Assembly (NCBI GenBank): GCA_013407085.1
Contig: JACCGJ010000231.1
Location: forward strand, 1-64,000
Direction of reading: 5' to 3'
DNA from: Atriophallophorus winterbourni
Taxonomy: Eukaryota > Platyhelminthes > Trematoda > Plagiorchiida > Microphallidae
Length of the DNA: 64,000 nt
The notes beneath the pieces are model-generated. The model was not told where the DNA came from. It was given only the letters and a program-made list of their open reading frames with translations, and did no database searches. Positions 18,781-31,300 of this stretch are shown one piece after another (within the stretch, counting starts at the first letter, position 1; the number at the start of each line of letters is the position of its first letter). Position numbers and translations under genes: made by a program.

Positions 18781-21100
18781 AAGATCAATATTTGATATGT
18801 CCCAGCTTGATATTGACGCATGTAAAGTGTGCGGTTAAAAGTATGTTTTTTTCTGAATTTTAAGGTTAATCTTGCAGAGTTGTATTGTTGCCACAATTTG
18901 ATATTCCACCAGTGAGCATCCGTATCCAAATGTGAGTTTTTGTACACTGATGCATACGGAGTTATCTTTAAAATACTTTGCAATAGAAATATTTCCCACT
19001 GATTTGGTATTGAACATGCCAACTTGAAATGGCTCGACTATCTCGCATAATGTATGGTTAGCCCACTTTAATCTCTTTCACTTGGAAATTTGACGGAATG
19101 TGATTTTCTCTTATTAGCACAATAAATAGATTTCAAATTATGCCAAACGTGTGCCAAACGACTTGTAATAGTTTCTATGATTTTACCTCATATAACTCAT
19201 AATAATGTAATTCGTCATACTTTTAATAGCATGAATATTGTGAGATTGTATCACAAGTTTTTATTTGGATGAGTATCAACCTATTATTGTTAGAATGGTA
19301 AATCAATAAATGGCCTAATCCTTCTCAGTAATATGCTAAATTTTTAATCTTGACACAAATTAAGAAATATGAAAGTTGGTGCACCAAAAATGGACTTTAA
19401 AACTAATCAGGTATCATTCATTGTCTCTTACACTGAAGTCCTGTATACTAAGCATAATATATCAGGCAGTAACAGCCCGCTGCTCAGTAACAATTGAAAA
19501 AGTAAAGCTTCGAATTTCACATCTGGTCATATTCTCATTAAAATGTACTGAATCGAACCGATACATTTAATAATTCTCATTCTACTGATCCCCTTATATG
19601 TTTATAAGATTATACGATGTCTTTTTTGACCACATTTAAATTACGGTGTTTCAAACTGGTCACCTTATCTGGAGACTTAACCAAACTTGAGGATACGTTG
19701 AGGCTAGCAGGAGCATATAATTGTGGCTTAACGCTGTAGTTCACATGAGTAACTTCTGCTTGGTCTAGATATCCTCTCACTAAAATGTAAGTGTCCACGA
19801 ACCAATATATTTGGAAGCTTGAAAATGATGGTTTTCAGTAATTTCCATTATAATGGTATGCTCTGGTGCCAAACTTATGATCTCGAAATCGACCATCAAA
19901 ATTGGTGAAGCAGTATATCAAAATCACTGTCTGTAAGCACTTGTTCAGTTAAAGTGGTGCAAACCACTTGATTCTTTTTATCAATGAGGTACTTTGCTCT
20001 GTAGTTTTTGCTTGTTTTCTGATATACTTAATTTAAACATGGCCAAATTTATTCTTTGATTCAAAATTTGTAATGCACTAATGAATATGCAGAATTGTTA
20101 GTGAGGGGCTTGGGAGCTTCTTTGATTTTCTATTAGCAACTTAGACAGACACCATCCTATGTACTCTGTTTGGCTAATTGCGTCAGATCCCTTCTCCTCA
20201 GGCCCAATCAATTCAGCTATTCAGATAAGCTACGTTAATTTACTTGACAGTGGTTACAACAACGATATGAATAATATAGGTCGAAACAACACACAATTCA
20301 GTTAAAACTACTCCAGAATCAATGCAATGCAAACACACTTGTCGTGCGGTCGCATTATTCTTTGCTCCTGATTATCAGGATATAGTGATCTGATAATTTC
20401 GCGTACGTCGATATATTATACTGTGTTTAAATCCGCTCGAATTCAGCTTTCTGGATATATCACTCTCGTAGCGGTATTCGATAATACGAGCAAATTAGGA
20501 TTTCTCGTGATTTTCCCATATTGGATCTACGCGTGCAACCCTGATAATACTCCTCCAGTCTTCAAAAGGATTAACCTCATCAGAAAGATCTTATTTTTCG
20601 TCGTCGACCGGTTATATATTTAATGTCGTGCGATCAACTACCGGAATCAATTCTGACTTTGCTTTTATTAGTGAACAACGCTTCACGTCGCGCTCACGAT
20701 CTTCATTATCGATCGCTCGACTAAACCACTGCTTGTGCACATACCACTGAACAGTACTGCACACAACCCTGACCGGTTGACCCCGACTGGACGCTCGATT
20801 GGCTCGTTAGCCACATACTGTCCTGTGCAAACTGAACTGAAATGAACTGAAAAGGATACAAAGCGCACCGAGCTGCATGTGTACGGTTTGCCAAAATCGG
20901 TAAGTCCTAAGTCGAAGTCCGTCACGTGTTACGATTGTTTTTCGAAAGTTCATGCTAAATTCGACAAATCGCTAACCTCAGATTTGGTATCGATTATAAA
21001 TGGAGATGTTTATCAAGGTGTTTGATACTTTTGGTAGATTTGCAAGGCCAAACAATCGGCGACATTCTCGGATGCGAAAATCCCTGAGAATGAAACTGAG
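18780..21100. other. Intergenic, nothing recognised
   Basis: Low-GC sequence with only short frames. Confidence 0.35.
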
Positions 21101-23160
21101 ACGCGTCTAAATTGACTAAAATCCAGTATGCAAAAACTGAAGGAATTGATAAACAATGTCATAAAGGCACCATTGTTGCCCGACTTAGAGGTTACTGTTC
21201 ATTTGTTTGAAAAGGATATATCAATAAAGAGGCGCGAAATATAGCCGTTTCCAAGATACGTGCAGCAAAGATCTCTTTCGAAATGAGACTCGCTCAAGAG
21301 GCCAATACTCATCCGAAACGATACTACAGCTACGTTCAATCTAAAGGCTCAACACGAAAAGGTGTAGGTATCTTGAGAAGAGACGATGGCTCAACGTCAT
21401 TTTAATCACTGAATAGGCTTAGGTGTTTTCCTTGAATTTTCAAGGCAACGCCGAGATTATAACTTGAACGCCTCTACGCCATCACTTCAGTGTGTACTCG
21501 CTGATCGCACCCTCTGTACTGACCTTACATTCAAGGTACACACCCGGTTAGCCCCACTAGTGTACTATGTAAGGTAATGGAAAGATTGATCCGCGATAAA
21601 ATTTGTGGATATCTAACCAAACACTCTCTTCTGAATGCCGCACAACACGGCTTCCTAAAATGTAGGTCATGTCTGACGAATTTGTTGATCTTTCTAAACG
21701 AGGTTACTAAGAGGATGGATGATGGTATATCTGTAGAAGTCTTCTATCTCGACTTTAGTAAGGCTTTTGATTCAGTCAACCATAGGCTCTTGCTTCTCAA
21801 ACTCTCAGCCATAGGAGTATCAGGGAACCTTCTGGGCTGGATTCGAGCATTCCTTAGCGACCGTTCCTTTACTGTCAGGGTAGATGATACTTACTCCGCA
21901 AGTGCGCATGTAACGAGTGGGGTTCCCCAGGGCTCAGTCTTGGGGCCGTTGCTGTTCCTCATCTTCATTGATGATCTAGCCAACCAACTGCGCTCACCCT
22001 GTTATATGTTTGCTGACGACGTTAAAATTGTCGGTAGGTCGGATAACTCCGATCTGATAAGTGACGTGGAAGCTGTAACAGCATGGGCGGGTAAGTGGGA
22101 CCTTCCCCTTAACCTAGATAAGAGTCACTTGCTCTCTACACTGGCAGGCAACATGATTGTGTCTACGCCCTCAGCTCACACGGAGTTCCGTAGGGTAAAG
22201 TCTACTAAGGACCTAGGAATCGTAGTCTCCGCAAACTTTAAGTGGGCTGACCAATGTGCTGCTGCAGCTCAAAGGGCCAGGAGGGAACTCTTTCGACTAC
22301 GTTCAGCCCTCACTTGCAGAAAAGCTGAGGTGCTATTGCCCCTCTACAAGGCAATAGTAAGGCCACATTTAGAATACTGTATCCAGGCTTGGAAGCCGTA
22401 TTACCAGAAGGATATAGTGCAGCTAGAAAAGGTACAGAAGCTGGCCACTCGCATGATCGAGGGGTTAGCATACACCAATTATGAAAATCGTCTATTAGCA
22501 CTAGGACTTTTCTCACTTAGGAGGAGGCAACTTAGGGGGGATCTTATAGAGACCTTTAAGGTTGTCAAAGGACTAAGTTGTTTAGAATTCGATGACTTCT
22601 TTCGGTTCTCTCCTTTGGTTGGTACACGAGGGCACAGTTTTAAGCTAAGTAAACAGCACACCAGGCTCGAATCCAGAACGCACTTCTTTAGCATCCGTAT
22701 AGTGAACGCGTGGAACTCACTTCCCGCAGAACTAATCTTGGCAACTTCAGTAATTGCGTTCAAACATGGGCTGGACGAACGGTGGCAGGAGCTCTTCCCG
22801 GAGCATTACCCTTAAGACTAAATCCCTCATTTTATGATAAAAAAACACAAAAATATTCGAAAAATATTTTGAAACACAAAAAAGAGTTTCTTTTTCATTT
22901 TTTCGCATTTGTGGAAATAAACTGCTGTCCATCGTCTTTTCATTCGATTGGACATGCAACATGCATAACACTCTCACCTTTCGGTGATGAGACATCTCCC
23001 ATCTTCCACTCACAGGTACACACGCCTGTGTTACTTACGAATCAATCCCGGTAGTGGTGGGTGTTTTCAAGCACACCTCCGAAAGAATCTGGGCACTCGT
23101 TTCGACTTGGTCGACTATCGCCCTGTGATACTGATACTGATACTGATACTGAACTGAAGG
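21100..23160 (+). mobile_element. CR1-like LINE, 3' part with (TGATAC)n tail
   Basis: The sequence from 21205 reads as the EN-RT linker (NIAVSKIRAAKISFEMRLAQ, NTHPKRYYSYVQSKG) up to a stop near 21403. After a disrupted stretch an intact RT frame follows. A 3' region of about 340 bp ends in four tgatac-type units (23128-23155), the usual microsatellite-like CR1 terminus. The endonuclease is missing, so this is a 5'-truncated copy. Confidence 0.8.
21541..22815 (+). pseudogene. CR1-like reverse transcriptase (412-codon open frame)
   Basis: The open frame from ATG 21577 to the stop at 22815 covers RT palm and thumb. It shows DFSKAFDSVNH (catalytic Asp), GVPQGSVLGPLLFLIFIDDL, YMFADDVKIV (FADD catalytic pair), and the C-terminal ATRMIEGLAY, LFSLRRRQLRGD and NAWNSLPAELI blocks. 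Coding similarity continues upstream of the ATG (SVLCKVMERLIRDKI), so the ATG is internal and not the native start. The stop-free frame over 1.2 kb suggests a fairly recent insertion compared with the other LINE pieces. Without the upstream ORF2 it cannot be autonomous. Confidence 0.85.
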
Positions 23161-23567
23161 CGCGCAAATTTAACTTCAAGGTTAAGCTATTATTTTCGCT
23201 TGGTGATCAGTAATTTTGACTAACTTTGTTCATTATTAGTTTTCGCAGTCCACTTGCATTCTATTTAAAATTCAATCGCTACTGTGATCATTTAGCATAA
23301 TGGTATTTTCTCATAGTTAAATTCGTTATTTCTTTATGCCATCTTTCATTATTTTACACCAATTTTGCATTCTATATCCTGCGTATTATCGTTTGTCCTT
23401 TAGATTACACTCCAAGGTCACTTAGAGAATTTCATATGTCTATCGTTTTAATATGCACAAAAGTAACACTATTTCAACGTAGAGAGTTTATAGCCCCATC
23501 AGATTTTTCTTTGCATTTAGTCGGAAGGCTTCACTCGGGACCCGCTACCCTACCTAGGTTCCAAGGT

Positions 23568-24114
23568 TGTCATAGCCGGGGGTGGCAGTGGGGATAAGCT
23601 CCCACTGTTTATAAAATGCTCCCATATGGCACGCATCTCAAATAGCCTCTGACAACCAAGTCCAGCTTCTGGCCTGCACGAGTGGCTCCCCGAGCCCGGC
23701 GGAACTGCTTCTACCAACAGGAGAAGGGGCGAGGGCGAGTGACTGGCGCCTGAAAACCAGTTTGCTTCGGCAGATGTAGCTCGTTAGCCTGGGAGGGCAT
23801 TTCATCTAAGGGAAGGAAAACCCTGATTTTCAACCTCCGCTGCCTTGCGGGATACCCGATCGCGGGAAAGGCTTCGGGAGAAAACCCTGAGGAAAAATCT
23901 GTAGCGGTTAGTTGGTGCACACCACCTCTTTCTGGCAACTCCCTGCTGCCTTGCAGGTCGCACTTGGTTGTGCAATGGCTAGAAAAGCTGACTCGAACAA
24001 ACGCCGAGTGGTGCTGGGGACGCCGCTTTGTATTCAAATTCCCAAGCATCTTCATTGAAGCCGATTCATCCTCCAGAAGGAGATAGTCGCACAAAGTAAA
24101 AGTAAAAGTACCTA
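23568..24114 (+). mobile_element. RTE-type leader fragment
   Basis: Bases 23700-24050 match the reverse complement of 32500-32830 (shared gactggcgcctgaaaaccag-like block and ccgctgccttgcgg). Bases 24005-24114 match the reverse complement of 26985-27085 (attcccaagcatcttcattg, gccgattcatcctcc). It ends in aaagtaaaagtaaaagta, a tail also next to the RTE 3' end at 53.2 kb. A 222-codon minus-strand frame across this repeat is a chance antisense frame. Confidence 0.55.
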
Positions 24115-24846
24115 CCACATCCGGAAACTGTTTGCGTTCAGACTTCCGATACTGGGATCTCGAAGAGCAACAAAACTGGCAAATGGTTAGTGAGGCTTTG
24201 ATGAAAATGTAAAGGACACGGAAAGAGAACTTACCGTTACTACGAGCTAATGAGTTTGAAAAAATGCGGTAAATGTGAAAAAATTGGAAATAGTGTTCAC
24301 GGGGTACATGTGTCTTGGGAAATTTCATGCAGGTGGTAATTGAGACAGCCTTTGAAGGAACCAAAAGAAGCGGCTTCAAAAAGCGTGCCTGGTAGAGTGT
24401 TCTACTAACTGCAAACTCTCACAGAGAAAAGTTTGTGTCGACATTCAAGCCTGCTCTGTTAATGTAACAGTTTGAGCTCGTGTCCTCGGAGGTTAGTGTT
24501 CGGAGAGGGAACGAATTGAGAGTAGCATGGATGAGAGGGGCCAGGTCAAGATGGTAGGTAACGGAGAATATATCTAAACTACGTAAACTTTCCTCACACG
24601 GCATGTTGTGCATATCACGAACAAGTTTTTTCGCACTCGCTGGGCAACATGGTTGCTTGTGGTTCTACATAACGTCACTCGTGACATCCCCCATTGTATA
24701 ATTTTCAGAGAGGGAACTCTCTTCTCAAAACGTTACGCGGGTACATAATTTACGATAATTTTAAACGGGGCAATATTGAAACACATGAAGTAATGTTGAT
24801 TAACTGGTGTTCTGTGAACTAATCTTTGATTTTGTCCAAAAATATC

Positions 24847-24923
24847 GATATAATATATATATATACTATATATATATATATATATATATAAATGTGTGTG
24901 TGTGGTGTGGTGTGGTGTGTTTC
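24847..24923 (+). repeat. Compound (TA)n-(TG)n-(GGTGT)n microsatellite
   Basis: TA runs with one interruption pass into tgtgtgtg and then tgtggtgtggtgtg. Confidence 0.92.
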
Positions 24924-24999
24924 GCATTTGGTGGATGCATCCCGTTGCAAATCTTTATGTATCCAAACGAGTGTTATGACCGAGAGTCTGCGGACTGAA

Positions 25000-25227
25000 T
25001 GAATGAACGCACAAGCCTGATCCAGGCACAGTGCCGTACAGTCAGAGACTACACATGGGCTAAGATACTGTCAGGTTGCCCAGGCCTAGACAGATATGAG
25101 AAAGAAAATAAAAATGGTAGTGAGACTCCAGACAGTTTCAGCATGCAGCTCACCACCGGTGGCCAATCAATTTAGCACGATGTTAGCCGCACAGCACAAA
25201 AGTACTGTACGATTGCACATCCGTTCA
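25000..25227 (-). mobile_element. Family A SINE, full length, reverse orientation
   Basis: It is flanked by the direct repeat cggactgaa at 24991-24999 and 25228-25236. The tail on the left is gaatgaatgaa rather than the catac type. The stem reads ggtagtgag against ctcaccacc. Confidence 0.85.
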
Positions 25228-25569
25228 CGGACTGAAAAAATTCTTTAATCTAGTTCGTTTACGATAGTTGGAACATGTTCTAAGAATACTTCAATATCGC
25301 GTTCTGTACTGCGCCTTATTCATAGAGCCTGGTAGAAGTTGAGAGAAAAACTGGGTGGCTGGTCCATGACGTGGCTCGCTGAGATGATGAAGCTCACCGT
25401 AGTGCCAGGACAACTGAAACATATTCGTTTGGCTGGGTGAGGTCGTAAAGATCAACTTATTATTTTGTTAGATACCATACACGATATGACCGCGACGGGC
25501 ATTCAATCTCATCAATGTAGTTTATTATGCGTATCGTAAAAGTGTTTATCACACATTGAATTGTTTATA

Positions 25570-25760
25570 TAGAAAACACGAACGTGCAATGGTGCAGTGC
25601 TTCTGTATTGCGCTTACTTGATTTGCGAACGGTACTGAGCTGCATGGAGAAACTCGCTGGAATATCACTGCTATTCTCTTTTATATCTATCTAGGCCTGG
25701 ACAACCTGACGCGCAGTTTCTAGCTGTGCGGCACTTTGCCTGGATTAAGCCTTGTGATTT
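25570..25760 (+). mobile_element. Family A SINE, diverged
   Basis: It runs from gtgcaatggtgcagtgcttc to gccttgtgatttcatatag, with an internal deletion of the agtatcttagcccacgtg segment. Confidence 0.7.
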
Positions 25761-25779
25761 CATATAGAAAACAGAGGAA

Positions 25780-26984
25780 TAGAAAATCGCATGCATTAAA
25801 ATTTAAAAACTGTTTGTTTTCATTCTCTAAAGGAACGTTTCATTCAGTAGATTTAAAAATTCTCTTCAATGCGAATTTATGAATGCCTTGTAACGTATGT
25901 GAACTTGCAATCATACGTGTCCATACCATACTTTTATTTTTCATTATATATCATTGTATTAAATTTTTGAAAAAGTGCATTCAGTCAAACTACAAAAACA
26001 ATCTATGCTTTTGCATTTTTCACTTGCCCGCTTTCTTTTTATGCGTTTGCTTATGCGCTTTTTGCTTCCTGTTGTTTGTCATTGTCTGGCTCCAGACTTG
26101 CGCTTCGTGCTGACTTTAAAAATGGAGATCTTGATTTGTAGAATCATTATTATGGAGTCGGCAAAGTGTCAGCGGCTCCTCGATCGCAGTTCATTACCTA
26201 TGCGGCTTTTTATTTCAGCCAATGACATCATATTCTCTATGGCTAGTACTATCCACATCTCTTTTACAGCCAGAGAATCATTTTCTAGAGCAATCGATCT
26301 CATCAACCGCCATTAATATTCCGATTCACACTCGTATTTGATGATTTGATGCTCGGCTCACGGTGGGCTTGGGTACGTTCGTTAGAGAGCCCCTCTGATG
26401 TGTCAACGGAACACTTACTGTTGGTGTATCGTTTGAATCGGCCTCGCTGTAAACTAGGCGAATGCCGGTGAGTTTCCATTTTCCTTTGTTGGTTTGCACC
26501 TGTAACTTATCATTAAACATTCTTGATTCAATCCGAGATTGATCAAAAATGAATTACTGTTTCCCAGAAATAATTTTCACATAGATGTTATTTGAGCCCA
26601 CAGAAGCGCTAGAAATTCCAACATGATTCGGGAGCTTGTATGAACCGATCCATAGATCGCGTGTAACTGATCCGCATTTGACAAATGATAATAAGGTTTT
26701 ACACAGTCAAACTGTGAAGTTCTCAATGAATACCATAAATAGACACAATAAGAATATAGTAGCTGTTGTTTGCATCTTCCTAAAATGGTAACTTCTAAAG
26801 TAGGTAACGCTTGAAAACCATACAGTTGTTTCCTTCTACTATTTTTGATTAACCAATGAACATTTTCCCTCACAGAAGTTTCTCGAATAATCACCGTTAA
26901 AAATAACCGTTATTTAGGTATCTATACAACTTACTTTTCTTTTTTCACTTGGATTATGTTCAACTTCCTTTTTTGTCCACATTC
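25780..26984. other. Non-coding stretch with one splice-flanked minus-strand segment
   Basis: No repeats recognised. It contains the candidate exon at 26419-26499 on the minus strand. Confidence 0.35.
26419..26499 (-). CDS. Possible isolated coding exon, unknown product
   Basis: On the reverse strand an acceptor, gataagttacag, precedes 27 in-phase codons reading VQTNKGKWKLTGIRLVYSEA then DSNDTPT, followed by a consensus donor, ACA|gtaagt. The composition looks protein-like, but no neighbouring exon was found and no family is recognised. It could be chance or a relic. Confidence 0.25.
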
Positions 26985-27085
26985 ATTTTTACTTTTGTTC
27001 GACTCTCTCCTCCTGGAGGATGAGTCGGCTTCAATGAAGAGTCTTGGGAATTTGGGTACAAAGCAGATTCCGTAGCACCACGCGA
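26985..27085 (-). mobile_element. RTE-type leader fragment, short
   Basis: This is the reverse complement of 24005-24114: cctcctggaggatgagtcgg, cttcaatgaagagtcttggg. Confidence 0.55.
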
Positions 27086-27327
27086 TATTTTTGGACTCCT
27101 TTTAAACATAGGTTGTTTGCGTCTACAACTGCATCAAAATCATTCTATAAAAGTTGAGAAATCTGATAATATATCCATGTAACTCACTATCGGGCAATCG
27201 TTACATTTTGAAGATTGATTTACAGTACTGTTTACCGGCTATTTTTCTGCACTTCTTCCAAAGACCCTGTGCTCATCGACCAATACGTCATTTTTTCACG
27301 CGCTCTATTTCTTATGTAGACATTCCT

Positions 27328-27520
27328 GCATGCAATCGTGCAATACTTCTGTGCTCTGCAGCTGACACCGTGCTAAGTTGATTGGTCAGCGGTAGTGAGC
27401 TACATGCAGAAACACTATACTGTCTCATTCATTTCTATTTTTATTTTTCATATCTGTCTAGGCTTGGGCAACCTGACAGTATCTTAGCCCGTGTGCTGTC
27501 ACACATGCATACATATAGGC
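27328..27520 (+). mobile_element. Family A SINE, 3' end rearranged
   Basis: It starts gcatgcaatcgtgcaatact; the core tctgtctaggcttgggcaac is intact. The terminal part is shortened to gtgctgtcacacatgcatac. Confidence 0.75.
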
Positions 27521-28223
27521 ATTCTAGAAATGGTCTTATAGCAGCATTTTGTGCTATCGACTCATCCATCTTCACAGATAATTCCCACCTACTGCATTTT
27601 GACCTAATAAAATATCAACAATCACTGAAGACTCTCCCGAAACATACCGTATAACCTTTCAGAACGTTTATATATCAAATTTTCTTTATTCTGCTCGCAT
27701 TAAGATATCTTCCCCCAAAGGCATTTGTTATAAAACTATATGGGCCATTTTTACCGTTATCGCGACGTGTATATATTTTCTGTTTTTATTTGCACTGATT
27801 TTTTCAAACAGCCCGAAGCTGAATTTTCTTGTCGCCTCGGAACGAGCGTATTCTTCCTCTATTTTCTATCTTACCAACATGGACGATGGCCTTGCTATCA
27901 CTGAGCGATATACATTATACCTGTCTTATTTCTCACGTGATTTCAAATTTTTGGATTCTCTATTTCATCTATTTATCTATTTTTCATCTATTTATTTGTC
28001 TCTTTTATTTGCACCAAAAAGGAATCTCACTAGTTTGCAGTTAATATCTTTTTAAAAATGCAATCAGGTCCATTTTGATTTGATTTTTTATGTATGAATG
28101 CTCGAAGGGTTTTAGTGATAGCACTGGTGTCGTTTAGCTTTAAATGTTAATATTGTTGGTCATTTTCGGCCTAATTTTTGCTTTCTCTTTCTGCTTTCTC
28201 TACTTCCTGCTATCTGTCCATAG
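27521..28223. other. USP48 5' intron (or upstream region)
   Basis: T-rich sequence ending in ctgtccatag before the first recognised USP48 exon. No upstream coding exon recognised. Confidence 0.4.
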
Positions 28224-28353
28224 ATCAAACTGCAAATCTTCACCATTTTGCCTGAATGGCCTCAACCAGATAGAGCTGCCTGTTCTCGAGAAATCCTCAG
28301 ATCTCAAGAATTCCGATGAACCGGAATCGTCACTTACGCCTTTCAAATCTAAC
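28224..28353 (+). CDS. USP48: USP48 exon 1 (first recognised)
   Basis: The acceptor is ctgtccatag and the donor is AAC|gtaagt. The first base completes an Arg codon from an unseen upstream exon, then SNCKSSPFCLNGLNQIEL. This corresponds to the Cys-rich lead-in just before the catalytic domain. The rest is acidic and less conserved. Confidence 0.8.
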
Positions 28354-31300
28354 GTAAGTTTGTTTCAATCCGAAGGAGACGATGCGTCTGTCCTTTATTC
28401 TGTTGTCTTCTTCATACAGCTCTCCTTGCATTTTATTCAGAATGTTGTCAATGGATTGAAGAACTACGGAAGCACTTGCTATCTGAACGCCTTTTTGCAA
28501 CTTTATTTCCGCCTCGATGAGCTCAGACAAGCAATATTTTCTTTGCCAATCGAATGTGAGTTTTAAATTTGGAACCGTGGTTCATCAACTTGGGAGACAT
28601 GTTCATTATGAAGTCCCTAATTTTGTATCATTTTTGTTTCGTAGCATCATACTCAGAGCCTTAAAAAGTTTCCTGCACAAGCTGATTCCTTGGGTTACTA
28701 ACATAAATAAACTAGCGTATTCCGTGTGCTTCGCAAACTGGTTTCACGTGCAGATCCATTGGTACTGCACATAGCCTTTTGAAGCTAAATGTATGAAATC
28801 ACAAGCCTTCGGGACAGGCAAAGTGCAACAGCCATAGACTGCACATGAGATAACAAACTGCCCAGTCATCGACGGATATATGAAAAGTCATCACTGTTCT
28901 CACGTGCACCTCGTTACCAGCGGCAAACGATTTAGCAAGGTATTTGGAAAAACAAAATTTGATTTACCTTTCAATGGCCATTGTCACTGAATCCACGCAC
29001 CGCTAATATTTTCCCGCCGTAAGGTGATTTCGTTGTGTTACTGTTTCCGTTTTTATTGACCGCCGTAACCGGGATGGTTCATGAGGTACATCTGTATTAC
29101 AAGCTGGGCTATCATCCTCATGGGCAGCATCGTAGATATAATAGAAACCGGCGTTACACAGATGAATGTATACTTAAGTACAAGACTTAAAGTGCCCTTG
29201 AAACGCAACTTCACCGTTAAAGGCTTATTTCCAACCACTGCTTTGCATTACTCACTACTTGATTGCCCAATCATTCAGAAGAGCTACATACAGTCCTCAA
29301 TGAATATCATTGAAAAGAATGGTCAATTAGGAGTGTGCTCAGAATTTGCTAGATTAGTGGCATGACTATACGCACGGGAGCGAATGTGTAGTGTATATGT
29401 CATGTGCGTCGGGGCCATGCGAAGTCATTGCCTTTGTAAAGTGTGATAACCGTGTACACGCTCTAGTCTCACCGTCATTATCGCTTCATCATTATTATCA
29501 TCATCAACTGCCCAGGCCTCGACACCATTTACTATCTTAGCCCACGTGGGAACTATCCGACTAGATTTCAGGTTCGTGGTGTTTACGTATCTATAGGCAT
29601 ACAAGGATAGAATAAATCGAGTTTGAAAGCACCACATCATATCACCATATCACGTGATGGCATCAGCGACACTACACGGATGAGCAGCTATACAGCGAAC
29701 AGCGTGCTAAATTGATGTGCAACCGGTAGTGAGCTGCATGCGGAAACACGCTGAAGTCTCTGACTGTGCGGCACTTTGCCTGAATCCATGCTTGTGATAT
29801 CATACATATACATACATCAGAGACATCGGAGTTCAAAAGGCGACGCTTGTAGAGAGTTTGGTGAATCAAATACTCGTTGCTTTCCATCCTTTCATTAAAT
29901 AACTGATTACGTAATTTTAAACAAGTTCTTTAAACTTCTTTACATCAAAGTAAGACTACCAACTTCAAACGCCAAAACCTTAAAGTTACGTCAATCAAAT
30001 GATTACCCGTCAATTTCTTGACCCTTTCAAATTCAACCATTTGATTCCTACTCGTGTAACCGTCAGTGACTCAACAAATTACTTTGTTTTCAGGTGATGA
30101 GACTGGGATAATCTATCAACTTCAACTCATTTTCAGCCAGCTCGAGCTTCTCAAAAGCGGGTAAATTCTCGTTTCCCACATTATTCATCCTCTATGACGA
30201 TTTAACAATCTAATTTTCCTTTTCAAAGGGTGGTCGATCCCGGTGGGCTTATTCAATGTCTGCGCTTGTGCCAAGAAGAGCAACAGGTTTGTGGATGTGT
30301 ATCTTATTTACTCTCACCGAAAACCAGTCATGCCACTTGGTGCTAGTTTAGTGGTTTTCCCAGCGTCTCTGACACATGTAATGCCGTCTTGGAAAGTGAA
30401 ACCTGTAACATGAATTTTAACTGCTGTGCGTATATTGTGCTATCTTACCGGTCTTTTCAATATTGATGTCTTCCTGATTGCATCAAATTGCTGATGACAT
30501 GTAATGTGACGTAGTGAAGCTGACATCCCCAGCACGTACACTCCACAACCGGTTTCTGACTGTTTGCCGTTATCAGACTAGTTTCAGCCATCTTTGTTAC
30601 AATGGAAAAGTGGCACACAAAGTTAGACTTTGAAGCAACTGTCAAATGGGGAAAGTAACTATACCAGTGTAGCATCCTCTCAATGAGGGAATGATCATCT
30701 TCACCGCTTTGTGTTCATTGGGCCGGTGATAAGCACCGATCCTGTGAACATCAACGGACTGATAAACAATTGAAAAATGTCTAAACGATTGGCCAAGCGC
30801 ATTGGGTTGGTGATATTCATAGAGTATAAAGTTCAGTCTACCTCCCACCTCAGTAGAACTAACTGATCACCATGTGACATGGAATCAGCTGCAAGACAAG
30901 ATGCTAGCCAGTGTTATTTCCTCAACACTTGCCAATACCAATTGTGCACTCAAGTTTAATAGGAGATAGAATAAGCCCACAAGGCTCCGTCTAGGCACTG
31001 ATGATGTCAAGTCTATTACCTTATTCTAATCACGACCCACAGTTTATGTGTCGCTCCAATTTTATTCTATATCCTTCAACTTTTCGATTCAGGATGCTCC
31101 CGAATTCCACTGTTTGTTCATGCACTTGCTCGAGTCGCATTTTCAACAATGCGGACTGGCGGTTGTGGATGATTTACTCCGTGGAGAATACGTTTACGAA
31201 ACAAGGTTCGTTCCATGATCTCCCCTTTTGTCTTCTGTCAAGATGTGTGACGAATTTCCAGTTGCACATCATGCGATTGGTTAACGTCGCGGCGTATCGT

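Noticed and set aside
23711..24379. 222-codon minus-strand open frame
   Set aside because: It is antisense to a dispersed RTE-type leader repeat and has no domain.
24755..24900. tRNA or structured RNA in the TA/TG-rich region
   Set aside because: It is only simple-sequence repeats; no cloverleaf can be drawn.
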